NCBI GenBank assembly: GCA_052390275.1 | Contig: JBQTHD010000015.1 | Coordinates: forward strand, 62,001-126,000 | Length of the DNA: 64,000 bases | Source: JBQTHD01 sp052390275 | Lineage (GTDB): Bacteria > Actinomycetota > Acidimicrobiia > Acidimicrobiales > AC-14 | Reading direction: 5' to 3' | Program-made: the position numbers and the translations under genes | Shown: in pieces, positions 41,736-51,056 of the stretch | Layout of the letters: each line of letters opens with the position of its first letter | Numbering within the stretch: the first letter of the stretch is position 1 | Notes under the pieces: generated by a model | What the model was told of the DNA's origin: nothing | The model's database searches: none | Seen by the model: only the letters and a program-made list of their open reading frames with translations

Positions 41736-44515
41736 GCCCTCCAGGCCGCAGGCCGGCGGGGCCGACGCCGGTGGAGGCCACCACCCACGGTGACAGGCGG
41801 GTGAACATCCCCACCGGCGAGCTGGCCGACTTCGTGGCCGACGCCGAGAAGGCGCCCGGCGCCGCCCTCTACCCCCGCGACCCCAGCCTCGACCCCCAGC
41901 TGGTCTGGAAGGGCAAGGACGAGGCCGACCTGGCCGGGTACCTGGAGGTGGCCACGGTGCCCGTCTACATCCAGGAGAAGCTCGACCCCCGGGCCCTGGT
42001 GGAGAACCTGCGCCACACCGCCGGCGGCGGCGCGGCCGAGCCCGAGCTCACCCTCTTCGACGACTTCGACGGCCTGGAGTTCGACCAGCTGGTGGACTTC
42101 TACGCCCACCAGGGCAACTGGTCGAACCGCCTCATCCTGGGCGACGCCCTGCTGGTGATGAACAGCCTGGCCGAGAAGGAGAACATGCGGGGCAAGGTCC
42201 AGATGATCTACGTGGACCCGCCCTACGGCATCAAGTTCGGCTCCAACTGGCAGGTGTCCACCCGCAAGCGCGAGGTGAGCGACGGCAAGGACGTCGACGT
42301 CACCCGCCAACCGGAGCAGATCAAGGCCTTCCGCGATACCTGGGAGCTGGGCATCCACTCCTACCTGGCCTACCTGCGCGATCGCCTCACCGTGGCCCGG
42401 GAGCTGCTCACCGAGTCGGGCTCCTGCTTCGTCCAGATCGGCGACGAGAACGTCCACCTCGTCCGATCGCTGATGGACGAGGTCTTCGGCAGCGAGAACT
42501 TCGTGAGCCAGATCGTTCTTCAGACGACCAGTGGTGCCGGCAGCCCGTCGGGTGGAACCGTGACCCTCGCCGGTGTTCACGATTACCTGCTCTGGTATGC
42601 GCGAAACGGCGAGGCCGTGAAGTACCGGCAGCTCTACGGTGCCAAAGAGCGTGGCAAAGGCGGGTCGGATCTCTACCGCCGGGTACGCGAGCCCGACGGC
42701 TCGGAACGTGCGGCGACTCAGGCAGAGCTCGCCGACCCATCCGCGCTCCCCCGAGGCGCCCGGCTGTTCCGACCCGCCGACCTCACGAGCCAGAGCTCGC
42801 CGGAAAGCGCACAGTTCCCGGTGACGGTCAGGGACGACACCTTCAAGCCCGGTAGAGGCGGGTGGAAGACGAACCCTGCCGGCATGGACCGCTTGAGGTT
42901 GGCGCATCGTCTTTTCGTCACCTCCAATGGAAGCCTCCGGTACGTCCGCTTCCTCGACGACTTCAGCGCCTTTCCGCTCAACAATGTGTGGTCCGACGTC
43001 GGGACTGGCTCCTTCACCGACCCCAAGGTGTACGTCGTCCAGACGAACACGAAGGTGATCCAACGCTGCATGCTGATGACCACCGATCCGGGGGACCTGG
43101 TGCTCGACCCAACCTGCGGGTCGGGGACGACGGCCTACGTGGCCGAGCAGTGGGGGCGGCGGTGGATCACGGTCGACACCAGCCGGGTGGCGCTGGCCCT
43201 GGCCCGTACCCGGCTCATGTGCGCCCGCTACCCCTACTACCTGCTGGCCGACTCGGCCGAGGGGGCGGCCAAGGAGGCCGAGCTCAACGGCCGCCCGCCG
43301 GTGGGCAACGGCGGTGTTTCCAGAGTCGGGCCGGGCGACGTGCGCAAGGGCTTCGTCTACAAGCGGGTGCCCCATGTGACCTTGAAGTCGATCGCCCAGA
43401 ACCCCGACATCAAAGAAGGCATGAGCCGGGCCGAGATCGACGCCGCCATCGCCCGCCACGCCGACACCGAGCTCCTTGTGGACCAGCCCTACCCGGAACC
43501 CAAGCGGGTGCGGGTGACGGGGCGGTTCACGGTGGAGAGCCTGTCGCCGCATCGGATGCTCGACTCCGAGCGGCCGCCGCCCACCGCCACCCAGGCGGCG
43601 GCCACCACTGCGGCCGACGCCCCGTCGTACGAGGCCACCATCCTGGCCAACCTCCGCAAGGCCGGCGTGCACAACACCTTCAAGGGCGAGGACATCTCCT
43701 TCGACCGCCTCGACTCCTACGCCGGCACCTGGATCCAGGCCGAGGGCACCTTCACCGACGGCGAGGGCGAGACCCGCCGGGTGGCGGTGAGCCTGGGCCC
43801 CGAGCACGGGACCGTGGGCCGCGACCACATCAAGGAGGCGGCCAAGGAGGCCATGCGGGGCGCCGGGTTCGACCTGCTGGTGCTGTGCGGCTTCGCCTTC
43901 GACCCGCAGTCGGGCGAGACGGCCCGGGAGTTCGCGCCCAGCGGCGACGGATTCGAGGCCGCGGCCGAGGAGCGCCGACTGGGTCGGCTGCGGGTGCTGC
44001 TGGCCCGCATGAACCCCGACCTGGCCATGGGCGGCGGCCTGCTCAAGAAGACCGGCGCCGGCAACCTGTTCATGGTCTTCGGCGAGCCCGACGTCGACAT
44101 CCGCCCCGCCGGCTCGGCCGGCCGGAGCAGTGCTGGCCAGGACAGGGGAGCTCAAGATGGCGAGATCGAGGTGGAAGTCCGCGGCGTCGACGTGTACGAC
44201 CCCACCACCGGCGAGGTGCGCTCCGGGTCGGTGGCCGACATCGCCTGCTGGTTCATCGACAGCAACTACAACGGCGAGAGCTTCTTCGTGCGCCACGCCT
44301 ACTTCACCGGCGACAACGACCCCTACGCCCAGCTGCGCCGGGCCCTGCGGGCCGACGTGGACGAGGCGGCCTGGGCCTCGCTCTACTCCACCGTCAGCCG
44401 TCCCTTCGCGCCACCGGAAACGGGCCGGATCGCGGTGAAGGTGATCAACCACTACGGCGACGAGGTCCTCCAGGTGTACGACGTGCCGCCGAAGGGCTCC
44501 GCTGCCGGCCGGTGA
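41732..44515 (+). CDS. Type III DNA methyltransferase, Mod subunit
   Basis: A 927-residue DNA methyltransferase of the beta class. The catalytic motif DPPYG (~161-165) precedes the AdoMet motif DPTCGSGTT (~456-464). The stretch between (~255-450) is the target-recognition domain and is visibly less GC-rich than its flanks (60-63% in counted 60-base blocks against 70-77% outside), suggesting replacement by recombination. The C-terminal ~450 residues carry an additional region with DSYAGTWIQAEG and WFIDSNYNGESFFVRHAYF. GTG 41732 overlaps the res stop. It methylates, and gives specificity to, the Res-Mod complex. Confidence 0.93.
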   Translation: MSPPGRRPAGPTPVEATTHGDRRVNIPTGELADFVADAEKAPGAALYPRDPSLDPQLVWKGKDEADLAGYLEVATVPVYIQEKLDPRALVENLRHTAGGGAAEPELTLFDDFDGLEFDQLVDFYAHQGNWSNRLILGDALLVMNSLAEKENMRGKVQMIYVDPPYGIKFGSNWQVSTRKREVSDGKDVDVTRQPEQIKAFRDTWELGIHSYLAYLRDRLTVARELLTESGSCFVQIGDENVHLVRSLMDEVFGSENFVSQIVLQTTSGAGSPSGGTVTLAGVHDYLLWYARNGEAVKYRQLYGAKERGKGGSDLYRRVREPDGSERAATQAELADPSALPRGARLFRPADLTSQSSPESAQFPVTVRDDTFKPGRGGWKTNPAGMDRLRLAHRLFVTSNGSLRYVRFLDDFSAFPLNNVWSDVGTGSFTDPKVYVVQTNTKVIQRCMLMTTDPGDLVLDPTCGSGTTAYVAEQWGRRWITVDTSRVALALARTRLMCARYPYYLLADSAEGAAKEAELNGRPPVGNGGVSRVGPGDVRKGFVYKRVPHVTLKSIAQNPDIKEGMSRAEIDAAIARHADTELLVDQPYPEPKRVRVTGRFTVESLSPHRMLDSERPPPTATQAAATTAADAPSYEATILANLRKAGVHNTFKGEDISFDRLDSYAGTWIQAEGTFTDGEGETRRVAVSLGPEHGTVGRDHIKEAAKEAMRGAGFDLLVLCGFAFDPQSGETAREFAPSGDGFEAAAEERRLGRLRVLLARMNPDLAMGGGLLKKTGAGNLFMVFGEPDVDIRPAGSAGRSSAGQDRGAQDGEIEVEVRGVDVYDPTTGEVRSGSVADIACWFIDSNYNGESFFVRHAYFTGDNDPYAQLRRALRADVDEAAWASLYSTVSRPFAPPETGRIAVKVINHYGDEVLQVYDVPPKGSAAGR

Positions 44516-44622
44516 TTCCCGCGGGGGTCGATCAGACGCTGGGTCCGGCGCGACGCCACCCGTCTCGGGCTACGAGGCCGGTTCAGGCCGCCGGCTGTTG
44601 GCGGACCCGCGCACACGCGACC

Positions 44623-44939
44623 TCAGCGGACGAGGCCGATGGAGGCCATAGCCAGGACCACGGTGCCGAGGGCCACGATCATGGTCCGGGTCTGAGCGGA
44701 CATCTTCTCGATCAGATCGGTCCGTAAGTCGGCCATGCCAACCCGCATATGTGCCTCCAGAGCGTCGAGATCGCGCTTGGTGGCCACGTCGGACCAACCG
44801 ACCGATGGCAGGTGTTCCATCAGCGTGGTGGCCGATTCGGGACCGAGCACCGTCTCGAGGCGGGTTGTAAAGCTCGTACCGGGAACGTTCGTCGATAGGC
44901 GTTGCAGATCTCCTCGTCGGTAGGACAACGAGGAGCCAT
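44623..44939 (-). pseudogene. Frameshifted small coiled-coil/anchor protein
   Basis: ATG 44939 opens MAPRCPTDEEICNAYRRTF, then the frame is lost. In the next frame the protein continues as RLETVLGPESATTLMEHLP, then SVGWSDVATKRDLDALEAHM, and ends in a membrane helix (MIVALGTVVLAMASIGLV). The whole resembles a small actinobacterial family with a DLDALE-type coiled coil and a C-terminal anchor, function unknown. One missing base in the A-run at 44869-44871 explains the break; this may be a sequencing error rather than decay. Confidence 0.65.
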
Positions 44940-45080
44940 TGCACGGCCGGCTCCGAGCCACACCGTGAGCGTACGGCGGTGCGGTGCTCCGGTCCACGAC
45001 TTGGGCCGCGATACGCGCCGTTCCGCCACCACCGCCGTGCGCCAAGCGCGGGCGGCGGCGGCAACCCCTGGCGGCGGTGG

Positions 45081-47075
45081 TCAGCCGGCCACACGGGTTC
45101 GCAGTGCTGCCCGGGCCGCGGCGCTGATCATGTCCACCACGATGGTCAGGCCGATCAATGCCCCCAGGGTGGGCAGGGCGGAGCGGTAGTCGAAGGCGGC
45201 CAGTTGGCGGGTCAGCAGCGAGCCGAGGCCGCCGGCTGCCACCAGGCCCACCACCACCGACTCCCGGACCGTCACCTCCCAGCGATACAGGCTGTAGGCC
45301 ACGAAGCGCCCGGCCGCGGCAGGGGCCACACCGGCCAGGACGACTCCGCTGCGGCCGGCCCCCAAGCGGGCCAGCGCCGAGGCCGGCGCCGGATCGAGCC
45401 CTGCGACCCCGTCGGCCAGCAGGCGACCCATGACGCCGAAGTTGTAGATCCCCAATGCCGCCGCCGCCGGAAGGGGACCGGGGAGAAGCACGAAAAGGAC
45501 TACGAAGGCCCACACCGGGGGGGGCACCGATCGGCTGATAAGTAGAACAAGGCGGGACCCACCCCGGACCAGGCTGTGTAGTGTTCGACCCGGCAATCCC
45601 GGGCTCCTGGCCCCTCGGCGCATAGCCGGTTCCGGCGCCGACCAGACCATGACGCCAACCAGCCCGGCGGCCAGGATCGAAGCCAGCGATATGGCCAGAA
45701 CGGACATGGCCAGCGTCTCGATCGCCCGGCCGGCAAGCTCGCCCGCCCCCCCTGATCCCAAGCGCGGCGGCCAGGCTGACATTGCCACCTCGGAGGCCAG
45801 TCGCCGGGTTCGCTGCGACCAGAGCGATGACGGGTCCAGCCGTAGGTGCCATGCGGCTGCGCCCACCACGGCGACGGCCAGCGCCGCGAAGGCCACGCCG
45901 AGCCGTGGGTGCCCCCCGCGCCGGTCTGGTCCCGTCGGTTCGCCCCGGCCAAGGGCAGGTGGTGGTCCGGCGAAAACCGGATGTCCAGGTGGACCCGACG
46001 GCTCCATCAGGGGGTGCGCCCGGGTTGGCCCGGTCTGGCCCGTGTCGGCCCGGACGTCTGGCACCGAGGAGATTTCCGAGGACATCCGGAGGTCTCGAGG
46101 CGCGGCCGTGAATCGCCGGCGGAGAAGGAACCCGGCCCACTCGATGCTGCCGCACAGAGCGATGACCGCCATCATCAGGGTCCACATCTGGTCATATCGC
46201 AGCGAGGAAAAGCTCAGCGCCAGTTCGAAGCCCAGTCCGCCGGCCCCGATGAGTCCCAGGATGGCCGCGGCTCTCACGGCGCACTCCAGCCGATAGGCGC
46301 CGTAGGCGAGAGCCTCGCCGGCCACGCTGGGAACGAGCCCGACCAGGATCGATCCGCCTCGGCCGGCTCCGGCCGCGCGCAGGGCCAGAGCGGGAGCAGG
46401 ATCGGCCTCGTCCAGCAGTTCGGCGAAAACCTTGGCCGTCACCGCCCCAAAGGGCAGGCCGATGGCCAGCACCGCCACCAGCGGGTCGGCCCCGAGGACG
46501 GCCACCAGAGCCAGCCCCCACACCACCTCGTGCACGCCCCTGGGAACGCTGAGCAGCGACCGCGACGTCCACCATGCCCCCCGCCGCCACCGGCGCGGAC
46601 GGTCGTCGCCGTCGGCCCACCATGCCCGGGAAACGACCAGGCCGCCGGCTGCGCCGATGACCAGGGCCATGGCTGTTCCGGTGATGGCGAAGGCCAGAGT
46701 GGTGGCAGCCGCCTGGGCCACCAGGAGGAGAAAAGTGCCGTCGAGCGCGGGATCCACCGCGGCCGCCAGGAAGAGGCGAACCTGCACCCATCCGCTGGGG
46801 TTGGCCACCGCCCCTGAGCCGAAACCACTGGCTGCCAGGGCTCCGAGAGGGGCGACAATCCCGGCGATCAGCCACAAGCGTCGAGATCGGGATCCACGAT
46901 CGCGGTCGGGGTCGCGGGGCGTGGCCGGCATCGTGGCCGGGGTTGAGGGCCGGTCCCCAAGCCGCTCGCGACGGCCAGTTCTCCAACGCCCGTCGATCCG
47001 GGCGCCGGCGATCGAAGTTGTCGACGGACCACGTCGAGTCGCTCCGGCCGAGGACCAGGGGGTCTCGCCAATCAC
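45081..47075 (-). CDS. Putative selenate ABC transporter permease, two PhnE-type domains fused
   Basis: A 664-residue protein made of two PhnE-like permeases in one chain. Domain one covers ~70-325, with the coupling motif PSVAGEALAYGAYRLECAVR. A ~60-residue Pro/Gly-rich linker follows, then domain two (~385-660) with APAAAGRFVAYSLYRWEVTVR. Both keep the EAA-type loop that docks on the ATPase. Normally two copies of one permease form the channel; here the heterodimer is built in. GTG 47075 overlaps the ATPase stop. The substrate assignment comes from the binding protein. Confidence 0.85.
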   Translation of the reverse strand: MIGETPWSSAGATRRGPSTTSIAGARIDGRWRTGRRERLGDRPSTPATMPATPRDPDRDRGSRSRRLWLIAGIVAPLGALAASGFGSGAVANPSGWVQVRLFLAAAVDPALDGTFLLLVAQAAATTLAFAITGTAMALVIGAAGGLVVSRAWWADGDDRPRRWRRGAWWTSRSLLSVPRGVHEVVWGLALVAVLGADPLVAVLAIGLPFGAVTAKVFAELLDEADPAPALALRAAGAGRGGSILVGLVPSVAGEALAYGAYRLECAVRAAAILGLIGAGGLGFELALSFSSLRYDQMWTLMMAVIALCGSIEWAGFLLRRRFTAAPRDLRMSSEISSVPDVRADTGQTGPTRAHPLMEPSGPPGHPVFAGPPPALGRGEPTGPDRRGGHPRLGVAFAALAVAVVGAAAWHLRLDPSSLWSQRTRRLASEVAMSAWPPRLGSGGAGELAGRAIETLAMSVLAISLASILAAGLVGVMVWSAPEPAMRRGARSPGLPGRTLHSLVRGGSRLVLLISRSVPPPVWAFVVLFVLLPGPLPAAAALGIYNFGVMGRLLADGVAGLDPAPASALARLGAGRSGVVLAGVAPAAAGRFVAYSLYRWEVTVRESVVVGLVAAGGLGSLLTRQLAAFDYRSALPTLGALIGLTIVVDMISAAARAALRTRVAG

Positions 47076-47923
47076 CGGATGGTGCGGTCGGGGCCACCGT
47101 CAGGGGAGGACGCGAAGGCATAGACGTCGGCCAGCCGGTCCGAATCGCATAGAACCGACGGCAGGTCGAAGGCCACCGACCCGGCCCGCAGCCCGAGCAC
47201 CCGGTGGCAGTGGGCCACGGCCAGCGCAGGGTGGTGGAGGCTCACCACCACCGCCGCCGGCGCGGGCCCCGTGGTCAAGGACCGCAGGACCAGCAAGACC
47301 TGTTCGGCCCAGGCCGGGTCGAGGCTCGAGACCGGCTCGTCGGCCAGGACCAGTTCGGGGGCACCCACCAGCACCCGGGCCAGGGCCAGGCGCTGCTGCT
47401 CACCCCCGGAGAGGAGTTCGGTTCTTTCATGGCCACGGCCGCCCATTCCAACCCTGGCCAACGCCTCCTCCACCTCGGAGTCGTAGCGGCCGGACAGCAT
47501 GGCCATGGCCACCGTCGACGCCCTCCGCCGGTTCAGGGAGCCGGCCATAACGTTGTTGGCCGCCCGCAGCGGCCCGACCAGATCGAGACCCTGGTGGATG
47601 GTTCCGACCCGGCGCCACACGGCCCGGGCCGAGCGGGCTCCCATGACCGACAGATCTCCCCCCAGGGTCAGAGCCATCCCGGCCGACGGGCGGACGGATC
47701 CTCCGGCCACCCCCAAAAGAGTGCTCTTGCCCGCGCCACTCGACCCCACCAGTCCAACCATCTCCCCCGGTCGCACCACCAGGCTCACCTGGTCCAGGGC
47801 CAGGCGGTTGCCGAACGACACCGACACCGCATCGAGTCTCAGAGCGGGCTCCACCACGGGCGCCGCTTCCGTGGCTTCGGGCCGTTCCCCCTCCGCGCAA
47901 TCGTGGCGACCCGAGGTCCTCAC
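47072..47923 (-). CDS. Putative selenate ABC transporter ATP-binding protein
   Basis: A 283-residue PhnC-type ATPase: Walker A GSSGAGKS (60-67), Q-loop IHQGLDLVG, signature LSGGEQQR, Walker B LVLADEP and the H-loop SLHHPALA. It energises import through the fused permease that follows. GTG 47923 overlaps the stop of the binding-protein gene (GTGA) and the 3' end overlaps the permease start, so the three genes are translationally chained. Confidence 0.9.
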   Translation of the reverse strand: MRTSGRHDCAEGERPEATEAAPVVEPALRLDAVSVSFGNRLALDQVSLVVRPGEMVGLVGSSGAGKSTLLGVAGGSVRPSAGMALTLGGDLSVMGARSARAVWRRVGTIHQGLDLVGPLRAANNVMAGSLNRRRASTVAMAMLSGRYDSEVEEALARVGMGGRGHERTELLSGGEQQRLALARVLVGAPELVLADEPVSSLDPAWAEQVLLVLRSLTTGPAPAAVVVSLHHPALAVAHCHRVLGLRAGSVAFDLPSVLCDSDRLADVYAFASSPDGGPDRTIR

Positions 47924-48855
47924 TCCTGGGCCAGGAGGCCGGACTTGAGGCCTATCTCCTCGATCTGGGCGTAGTCGTCCGGGGAGGCTGAAATGAACTT
48001 CCCGGCGCCGAACAGGTCCAGGATGGCCTTGTCCTCGGTGGCCCCTGGATCGAGGGCCAACAGCACGTCCCTGACACGGTCGCTGAACCCCTGGCCAAGC
48101 CGATCGTCGAGGTCCGGCCGCGCCAGCCAGTGGTAGTCGTGATAGGTGGGCGTGGAGAAGATGGCCCGAACCCTGGTGGTATCCACCTGCCCCGACTCGC
48201 TGCGGGTCTTCCATACCTGCTCGTTGAGTACTCCGGCCTCGAAGGTGCCGGACTCCACAAGGGCGATTGTCTTGTCGTGCGAGCCGCTGAAGCCGGGCTC
48301 GCCGGCGAAGTCGGAGGGGGCAACCCCGGCCTGATCCAAGAAGTAGAGCGGCATCAGGCGCCCGGAGGTGGACTGTTCGCTGCCAAAGGTGAATCGGCGC
48401 CCGGCAAGGGCGGTAAGGCCCTGCACCAAGTCCATCGGGGCGATCCCGCTCGCGGTGCTGGCGATGAAGACACTGCGAAACGTGGCGTCGATGTCCCTTT
48501 GGGCCAGCACGGCCGAGCCTGGGACGAGCCGCTGGGCGGCGACCCCGGTCAACCCCCCGAACCAGACCACGTCGAGGTCCCCGGCCCGGAAGAGGCTCAC
48601 GGCCGCCGAGTAGTCGGTGACCGGCCGGTAGGCGACCTCGACCCCCAGGCGCTGCGACAGGGTGGTGGCCAGTTGCGAGTAGAGACGCTGGAGTTTCTCC
48701 GGGTCCTGGTCGGGGATGGCCCCGATGGTCAGAACCTCGGCCCCCCCGTCGGGGTTGGGGGCGGGGGATGGCTCATCCGACGCGTTCTGAGGGGAGGCTC
48801 CACAGGCCGAGACAACGACCGAGAGCAGGACCAGGGCCAAACGCCAACTTCTCAC
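47920..48855 (-). CDS. Putative selenate/phosphonate-type ABC binding lipoprotein
   Basis: A 311-residue PhnD-like binding protein. The lipobox LSVVVSAC (Cys18) anchors it outside the membrane. The segments IGAIPDQDPEKLQRLYSQLA, VVWFGGLTGVAAQ, AQRDIDATFRSVFIAST and GEPGFSGSHDKTIAL are characteristic of the subgroup annotated as putative selenate-binding proteins, from co-occurrence with SelD. A phosphonate or phosphite ligand cannot be excluded from sequence. ATG/GTG start at 48855, first gene of the importer operon; selD is present in the window. Confidence 0.82.
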   Translation of the reverse strand: MRSWRLALVLLSVVVSACGASPQNASDEPSPAPNPDGGAEVLTIGAIPDQDPEKLQRLYSQLATTLSQRLGVEVAYRPVTDYSAAVSLFRAGDLDVVWFGGLTGVAAQRLVPGSAVLAQRDIDATFRSVFIASTASGIAPMDLVQGLTALAGRRFTFGSEQSTSGRLMPLYFLDQAGVAPSDFAGEPGFSGSHDKTIALVESGTFEAGVLNEQVWKTRSESGQVDTTRVRAIFSTPTYHDYHWLARPDLDDRLGQGFSDRVRDVLLALDPGATEDKAILDLFGAGKFISASPDDYAQIEEIGLKSGLLAQE

Positions 48856-49003
48856 TCGACTACCTCCGGGTTTGGGAATCAGCGGAACGCTTCGGGCCCC
48901 GGCGATTCCGGGGTCGAACGACTGGGCGCGGTTGTGGGCGGTGGCTTGAGCCCGGGAGGAATCCTGGGGATCGGAGCCGGCCTGCCGCGGGCAGGATTGA
49001 AGG

Positions 49004-49936
49004 GTGGCGCCGCCCGATGTCGACTGGCAGAGCTACCTGGACCGGTTCCATCAGGACCACCCAGGGATTACCGAGACGCTGCTGTCCCGATCGGTGGACA
49101 GCCTGGGACTCAACCCCTACCAGTGGCTCACCGAACCGCTCGGCCAGCGCGGGGCCGCTGGCCAAAGCGGAAGCCGCCGGAGGATCGAGGCGGCTGCCGG
49201 CCCGGGGGGGCGGCCGGCGCTGCTGGTGGACCTGGCCTGTGGCAGCGGCCCGCTGCGTGCGCTCACCCCTGGCGAAATGACCTGGGTGGGTCTGGACCGC
49301 TCGGTCCAGGAGTTGGCTCGGGCGGCCAGGTCCGGCCCCGGCGTCGGGAGCGGGGCCGAGGTCGGGGTCGGTACCGGGGTCGGTACCGGGGTCGGGACCG
49401 GGATCGGGACCGGGATCGGGATCGGCAAGATGGTCGTTCACTCCGATGCCCGGGCTCTGCCCATCGCCGACGCCTCGGCGGGCGCCGTCGCCTGCTCCAT
49501 GGCCCTGATGCTGCTCAGCCCGTTGCAGGAGGTGCTGGCCGAGATTTCCCGGGTGCTGCGTCCCGGGGCGATGTTGGTGGCTCTCCTTCCGGCTTCTCAT
49601 CCCATCGGCCTGAGCGAGTGTCTGCGCGTCTGCCGGTTGTGCCTGGCCCTTGGGCATTACCGACCCCTGTGGCCCGAGGCCGGGGGGCTTCGCAAGCCCG
49701 CAGAACTGCTCTGGGACGCGGGGCTGGCCCTGGCCAGCGACAGCCAGCGCCGCTTCCGCTTCCTGCTCGTCAACGCCGGCGATGCCGACCTTGTTGTTGA
49801 CTCGTTCTACCTGCCCGATCTGTCCGGTTCCCGCCGCCGCCGAGGGGTGGCTGTCGCCGAGAGTTGGCGGGCCCGGGGTCGACCCATGGCGATACCTCTG
49901 CGCCGCCTGGTGGCCGTGAAAGTCGGGACGGTCTAG
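49004..49936 (+). CDS. Class I SAM-dependent methyltransferase
   Basis: A 310-residue Rossmann-fold methyltransferase: motif I LLVDLACGSG (~67-76), the acidic end of strand two in WVGLDRS, motif III SDARALPIAD and motif IV AVACSMALMLL. A Val/Ile-Gly-Thr-Gly repeat (~120-141) is inserted between motifs II and III, encoded by a 12-base array. The substrate is unknown. It is divergent from the putative selenate importer with 148 bases between, so a shared control and a selenium or sulfur methylation role are conceivable but unproven. GTG 49004 is used. Confidence 0.82.
   Translation: MAPPDVDWQSYLDRFHQDHPGITETLLSRSVDSLGLNPYQWLTEPLGQRGAAGQSGSRRRIEAAAGPGGRPALLVDLACGSGPLRALTPGEMTWVGLDRSVQELARAARSGPGVGSGAEVGVGTGVGTGVGTGIGTGIGIGKMVVHSDARALPIADASAGAVACSMALMLLSPLQEVLAEISRVLRPGAMLVALLPASHPIGLSECLRVCRLCLALGHYRPLWPEAGGLRKPAELLWDAGLALASDSQRRFRFLLVNAGDADLVVDSFYLPDLSGSRRRRGVAVAESWRARGRPMAIPLRRLVAVKVGTV
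49364..49425 (+). repeat. 12-base in-frame array inside the methyltransferase gene
   Basis: Five units of GGGGTCGGTACC, drifting to GGGATCGGGACC, encode Gly-Val-Gly-Thr. The array interrupts the Rossmann fold at a surface loop, and unit length keeps the frame. Confidence 0.88.
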
Positions 49937-49983
49937 GGCTGAGGGGGTCGGCGGCGGCCAACTGGCCGCCCGCGACGTGATGG

Positions 49984-50526
49984 TCATGACGGTCGGGTGA
50001 CGAAGGAGAGGGCTAACAGCCCAACTCCCTCCATAAGGGCGAAGGACAGCATGGAGCCGTTTCCGCCCAGAAGGTTCACCTCACGACCGTACTGGGCGGC
50101 GGTCAGGATGCCGACCAGGGCGAAGCCACCGGCCACCAGCCACAGCCCCCGGCGCATGGCGAACCAGGCGAAGACCAATCCTGCCAAACCCAGAACCACA
50201 AGAGCCAAGGCTCCAGCCTGGTTCAAGGTGACCAGCGGACCGTCCACGAACCGGTGCTCGATCACGGGCACAGATCGGTCCGAGGCGAAGCCCACGTCGG
50301 CCGCCCGGATCGTGCCGACGGCACCCATTAACACCGCCACCCCGGCGATCACCATCTGGGCTCGCCGGGCCCGCTGGTGCAGGTTGGAATCACCACCGGC
50401 GCCATCCGCGCCATCGCCGTCCTCGAAAGGGCGGTCATGGGCATCGGCTCCTTCTTGTTGGTCGGGAGCTGTCGGGACCGATGGCACGCCGCCCGCCTCG
50501 TTGGCCGGGAGTCCGCCGGCCGTCAT
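49984..50526 (-). CDS. Four-helix membrane protein
   Basis: A 180-residue protein with a ~55-residue charged N-terminus and four membrane segments (~58-78, ~104-122, ~127-145 and ~158-176). Between the first two is a short external loop with VIEHRFVDGPLV. No family is recognised. ATG 50526 overlaps the stop of the DoxX gene (ATGA), so it is the third gene of the radical SAM/DoxX operon. The end converges on the methyltransferase gene with 47 bases between. Confidence 0.7.
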   Translation of the reverse strand: MTAGGLPANEAGGVPSVPTAPDQQEGADAHDRPFEDGDGADGAGGDSNLHQRARRAQMVIAGVAVLMGAVGTIRAADVGFASDRSVPVIEHRFVDGPLVTLNQAGALALVVLGLAGLVFAWFAMRRGLWLVAGGFALVGILTAAQYGREVNLLGGNGSMLSFALMEGVGLLALSFVTRPS

Positions 50527-51056
50527 GTCCACCTCAGGGCCCGCGCAGCGAGCGAGGAGGACGACCGGGCCCACATCGGGCGGAGCAGGCCGTCGAGGCC
50601 GGCGTGGCGGCCGGGGGCGGTGGCCAGTACGGCCAGGTGGGCGGCGATGAGCAGCCACAGGGCGTAAGGCCACTCCGCTGGCAGGCGCATCACCGACAAG
50701 GTGATGGTCACCGACATGGCCAGTCCGACCAGAGCCCAGAATCGGGTTCCCAAACCCAGGAGGAGAAAGGCTCCAAGGGCTGCCTCGGTCAGGAGCACCG
50801 TCCATCCAAACGGGGTGAAGTTGGGAAGGATCAGGTTCTCCACGACCCAGGTGTAGGGGCCCCACACCGGGTGGTCAACTGCCGTCGAGGTGAAGAAGAA
50901 GAGGCCGCTGCGGTCATTGGCCCCGAAATCCGGCGGCCGCTTCCAGCCGGCGTTCTGCAGCCACATCACCCCCAGGAGCAATCGAACCGCCACCATCGGC
51001 CAGGGTGATGAGGTGGGACTGTCGGCCCCGACCGGGGCCCTTTTGATCATGCTCAA
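50523..51056 (-). CDS. DoxX-family membrane protein
   Basis: A 177-residue protein with four helices in DoxX style. The first contains VRLLLGVMWLQNAGWKRPP. An external segment is followed by LTEAALGAFLLLGLGTRFWAL and a final helix. DoxX proteins include the small subunit of thiosulfate:quinone oxidoreductase and components of oxidoreductase complexes at the membrane. TTG 51056 overlaps the radical SAM stop; ATG 51050 is the other option. Confidence 0.85.
   Translation of the reverse strand: MSMIKRAPVGADSPTSSPWPMVAVRLLLGVMWLQNAGWKRPPDFGANDRSGLFFFTSTAVDHPVWGPYTWVVENLILPNFTPFGWTVLLTEAALGAFLLLGLGTRFWALVGLAMSVTITLSVMRLPAEWPYALWLLIAAHLAVLATAPGRHAGLDGLLRPMWARSSSSLAARALRWT

Noticed and set aside
38646..44515. 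BREX or DISARM defence locus
   Set aside because: Only a helicase-nuclease and a beta-class methylase are present; no PglZ, BrxC or DrmB-type genes, so a type III system is sufficient.
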